A DNA stretch of 64,000 nt from Morinoia aosen (Eukaryota > Arthropoda > Malacostraca > Amphipoda > Talitridae): contig CM059569.1 of the NCBI GenBank assembly GCA_030386875.1, positions 48,833,842-48,897,841 on the forward strand, in the 5' to 3' direction. Shown here one piece after another: positions 62,640-64,000 of this stretch; positions within the stretch are counted from its first letter, which is position 1; each line of letters opens with the position of its first letter. The notes under the pieces are model-generated. The model made no database searches. It was not told the origin of the DNA and saw only the letters and a program-made list of their open reading frames with translations. The position numbers were made by a program, and so were the translations under genes.

Positions 62640-64000
62640 TAATTCGGCTCACTCCCTGTACTCATTCCTGTGATGCTGCAAACATTTACACGAACACGTA
62701 TTGCAGTAGAGGAAGTATTTACGTACACTCGGCTGAATAGTAGTCTTGGCTTAGTTGTTGTAATACCAACTCGCCTAAAATTTGTGCTTAGTACCAATTC
62801 TTAGTGTGATTTTTCATTTCAGTTATGAAAATTCATCATAATACTTTTAGCTTAGTTGTAGTTATACCAATTCGCCTTGAATTTGTGCTTAGTCTAGGAA
62901 CACTGATTTTGAATTTCGGTTATGAAAATTTATCATAATACTTTTATCTTGCATTCATTTCAGCTATTCGGTGGTGATTTTGATCTCATTATGTGGTGGA
63001 GTGAATCAATTGATTGGGAGTGAAATATAAAAAAATAGTGACCGTCGTAGCGTTATTGGAAAAAAGGCATCGTTATTTATTGCCCAATTAGTTCAGTTGT
63101 GTCGTGCAAATGGGTTTTACAGTTTCTCATCACCAGGGGAGTGAAGTGCAAGTCCAACGCGTAAAAGATTAAGCTCTTTAACCCATTTTTTTCTGTTTTT
63201 TATAATCACCGGGGAACCTGCATATACGCTGGTGAAAATGGGTAGGTTACCAGAAAGGTGTAGAACCGTGGTCTTTGTCAGCCCTAGAAAAACTCACGCC
63301 GCAGGGATATAGCAAAACTATGAGTAATATTTTGAGTTACTTAAACGTTTCCAGTCGATGTTCGGTGGACGGAACTTGAAAGATGTTCCATTGGGCCAAA
63401 ACTGTTTTATTTTCTTAACGTTGTGTTATTTTCCGAATAACATTTCATTTTCGCTGCTACAGTGTTGCTCCTGAAGAATAGTGTCAAGGGTAAGAAAATT
63501 CAGGTATTAAATCAAGAATAGATCCATTCTTGCTTAAAATGAATAGATATAAAATAACCATTTATACCTTTATACAAATTAAGGAACTTACTAAACCATA
63601 CGCTAATATCGCTCAGACGTAAGATATAAGACAGAGATACAGAAAAGTCAGGAAAAAACGCCAAGCTGCGTTGTGACTCAATATTTCAACACATTCAAAC
63701 ACACTTCACGACAGCATCATCACTCTGCACTTCATAACAAACTGTGTACACTTTATACATATACTAATTACAATATTTTGTGCCCAAAACGACACGTACT
63801 CCACAAAGTTCTAGAAACTGAACGTTTCGTAACCTTGGGAGTTTGAGAACATTTTCAAGACTACGCACCAATCGTAACGTCCTGGGAATGTTTTTTGCTG
63901 CATGCCTTAAGAATTAAGCAAGTTTCAGAAACTGTTCTCTTGGGTTCAAGTACGCATTTCGGTCAAGAGAAAGGGTCAATACTGAATTTGGCATGGCAAA
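62640..64000. other. Intergenic, nothing recognised
   Basis: Contains a ~90-bp direct duplication at about 62745-62850 and 62850-62945 (TAGTTGTAATACCAACTCGCC-like, split; CGCCTTGAATTTGTGCTTAG). No gene or RNA is supported. Confidence 0.4.

Overview
The window is nuclear DNA of an animal, most likely an arthropod (insect or crustacean). Genes are split into many small exons with GT-AG introns. The largest genes combine a pipsqueak-type HTH with a pogo-type DDE domain (a combination I associate with arthropods) and a CCBE1-like collagen/EGF protein. Between and inside the genes lies a dense mix of Tigger/pogo, mariner, PIF/Harbinger-type, TTAA-type and Helitron DNA transposons, a LINE fragment, tRNA-derived SINEs and many minisatellites. 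There is no operon structure, no phage and no CRISPR.

Three protein-coding genes could be rebuilt exon by exon, and every intron phase agrees. (1) 8256-17382, + strand: five coding exons, 842 aa, a domesticated pogo/jerky-like transposase with an N-terminal pipsqueak HTH and a damaged catalytic triad. (2) 28656-33007, + strand: six exons, 237 aa, the EEF1A lysine methyltransferase EEF1AKMT2 (METTL10). (3) 56538-35141, - strand: twelve coding exons, 906 aa, a CCBE1-type secreted protein (signal peptide, Cys-rich module, two EGF modules, coiled coil, three short collagen blocks) with a long low-complexity C-terminal tail not present in vertebrate CCBE1. Genes 2 and 3 converge tail to tail, 2.1 kb apart.

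Layout. 1-8.2 kb: a nest of repeats (short non-autonomous Helitrons, 21-bp arrays, foldback elements, one with hammerhead-ribozyme-like motifs in its inverted ends, and a dead Tigger). 8.3-17.4 kb: gene 1, whose psq exon-intron junction has been amplified into a minisatellite. 17.4-28.6 kb: intergenic, dominated by a ~365-bp retroposon family with 12-14-bp target duplications. 28.7-33 kb: EEF1AKMT2, with an almost perfect 366-bp-arm palindrome in its last intron. 35.1-56.5 kb: the CCBE1-like gene, whose introns hold a ~6.3-kb Helitron with both ends recognisable, a tandem tRNA-like array, a LINE fragment with a 12-bp target duplication, two tRNA-SINEs, several exon-adjacent minisatellites, and an inverted copy of one of its own exon starts. 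56.5-64 kb: intergenic, with MITEs and a dead mariner.

The most unusual signals are structural rather than new proteins: the intronic 753-bp hairpin in EEF1AKMT2 (possible hairpin-RNA source), the tandem amplification of a 5' splice site with its exon end, and the self-complementary exon copy in the CCBE1-like gene. Gene models are read by eye from splice sites and family knowledge; no transcript evidence was available.
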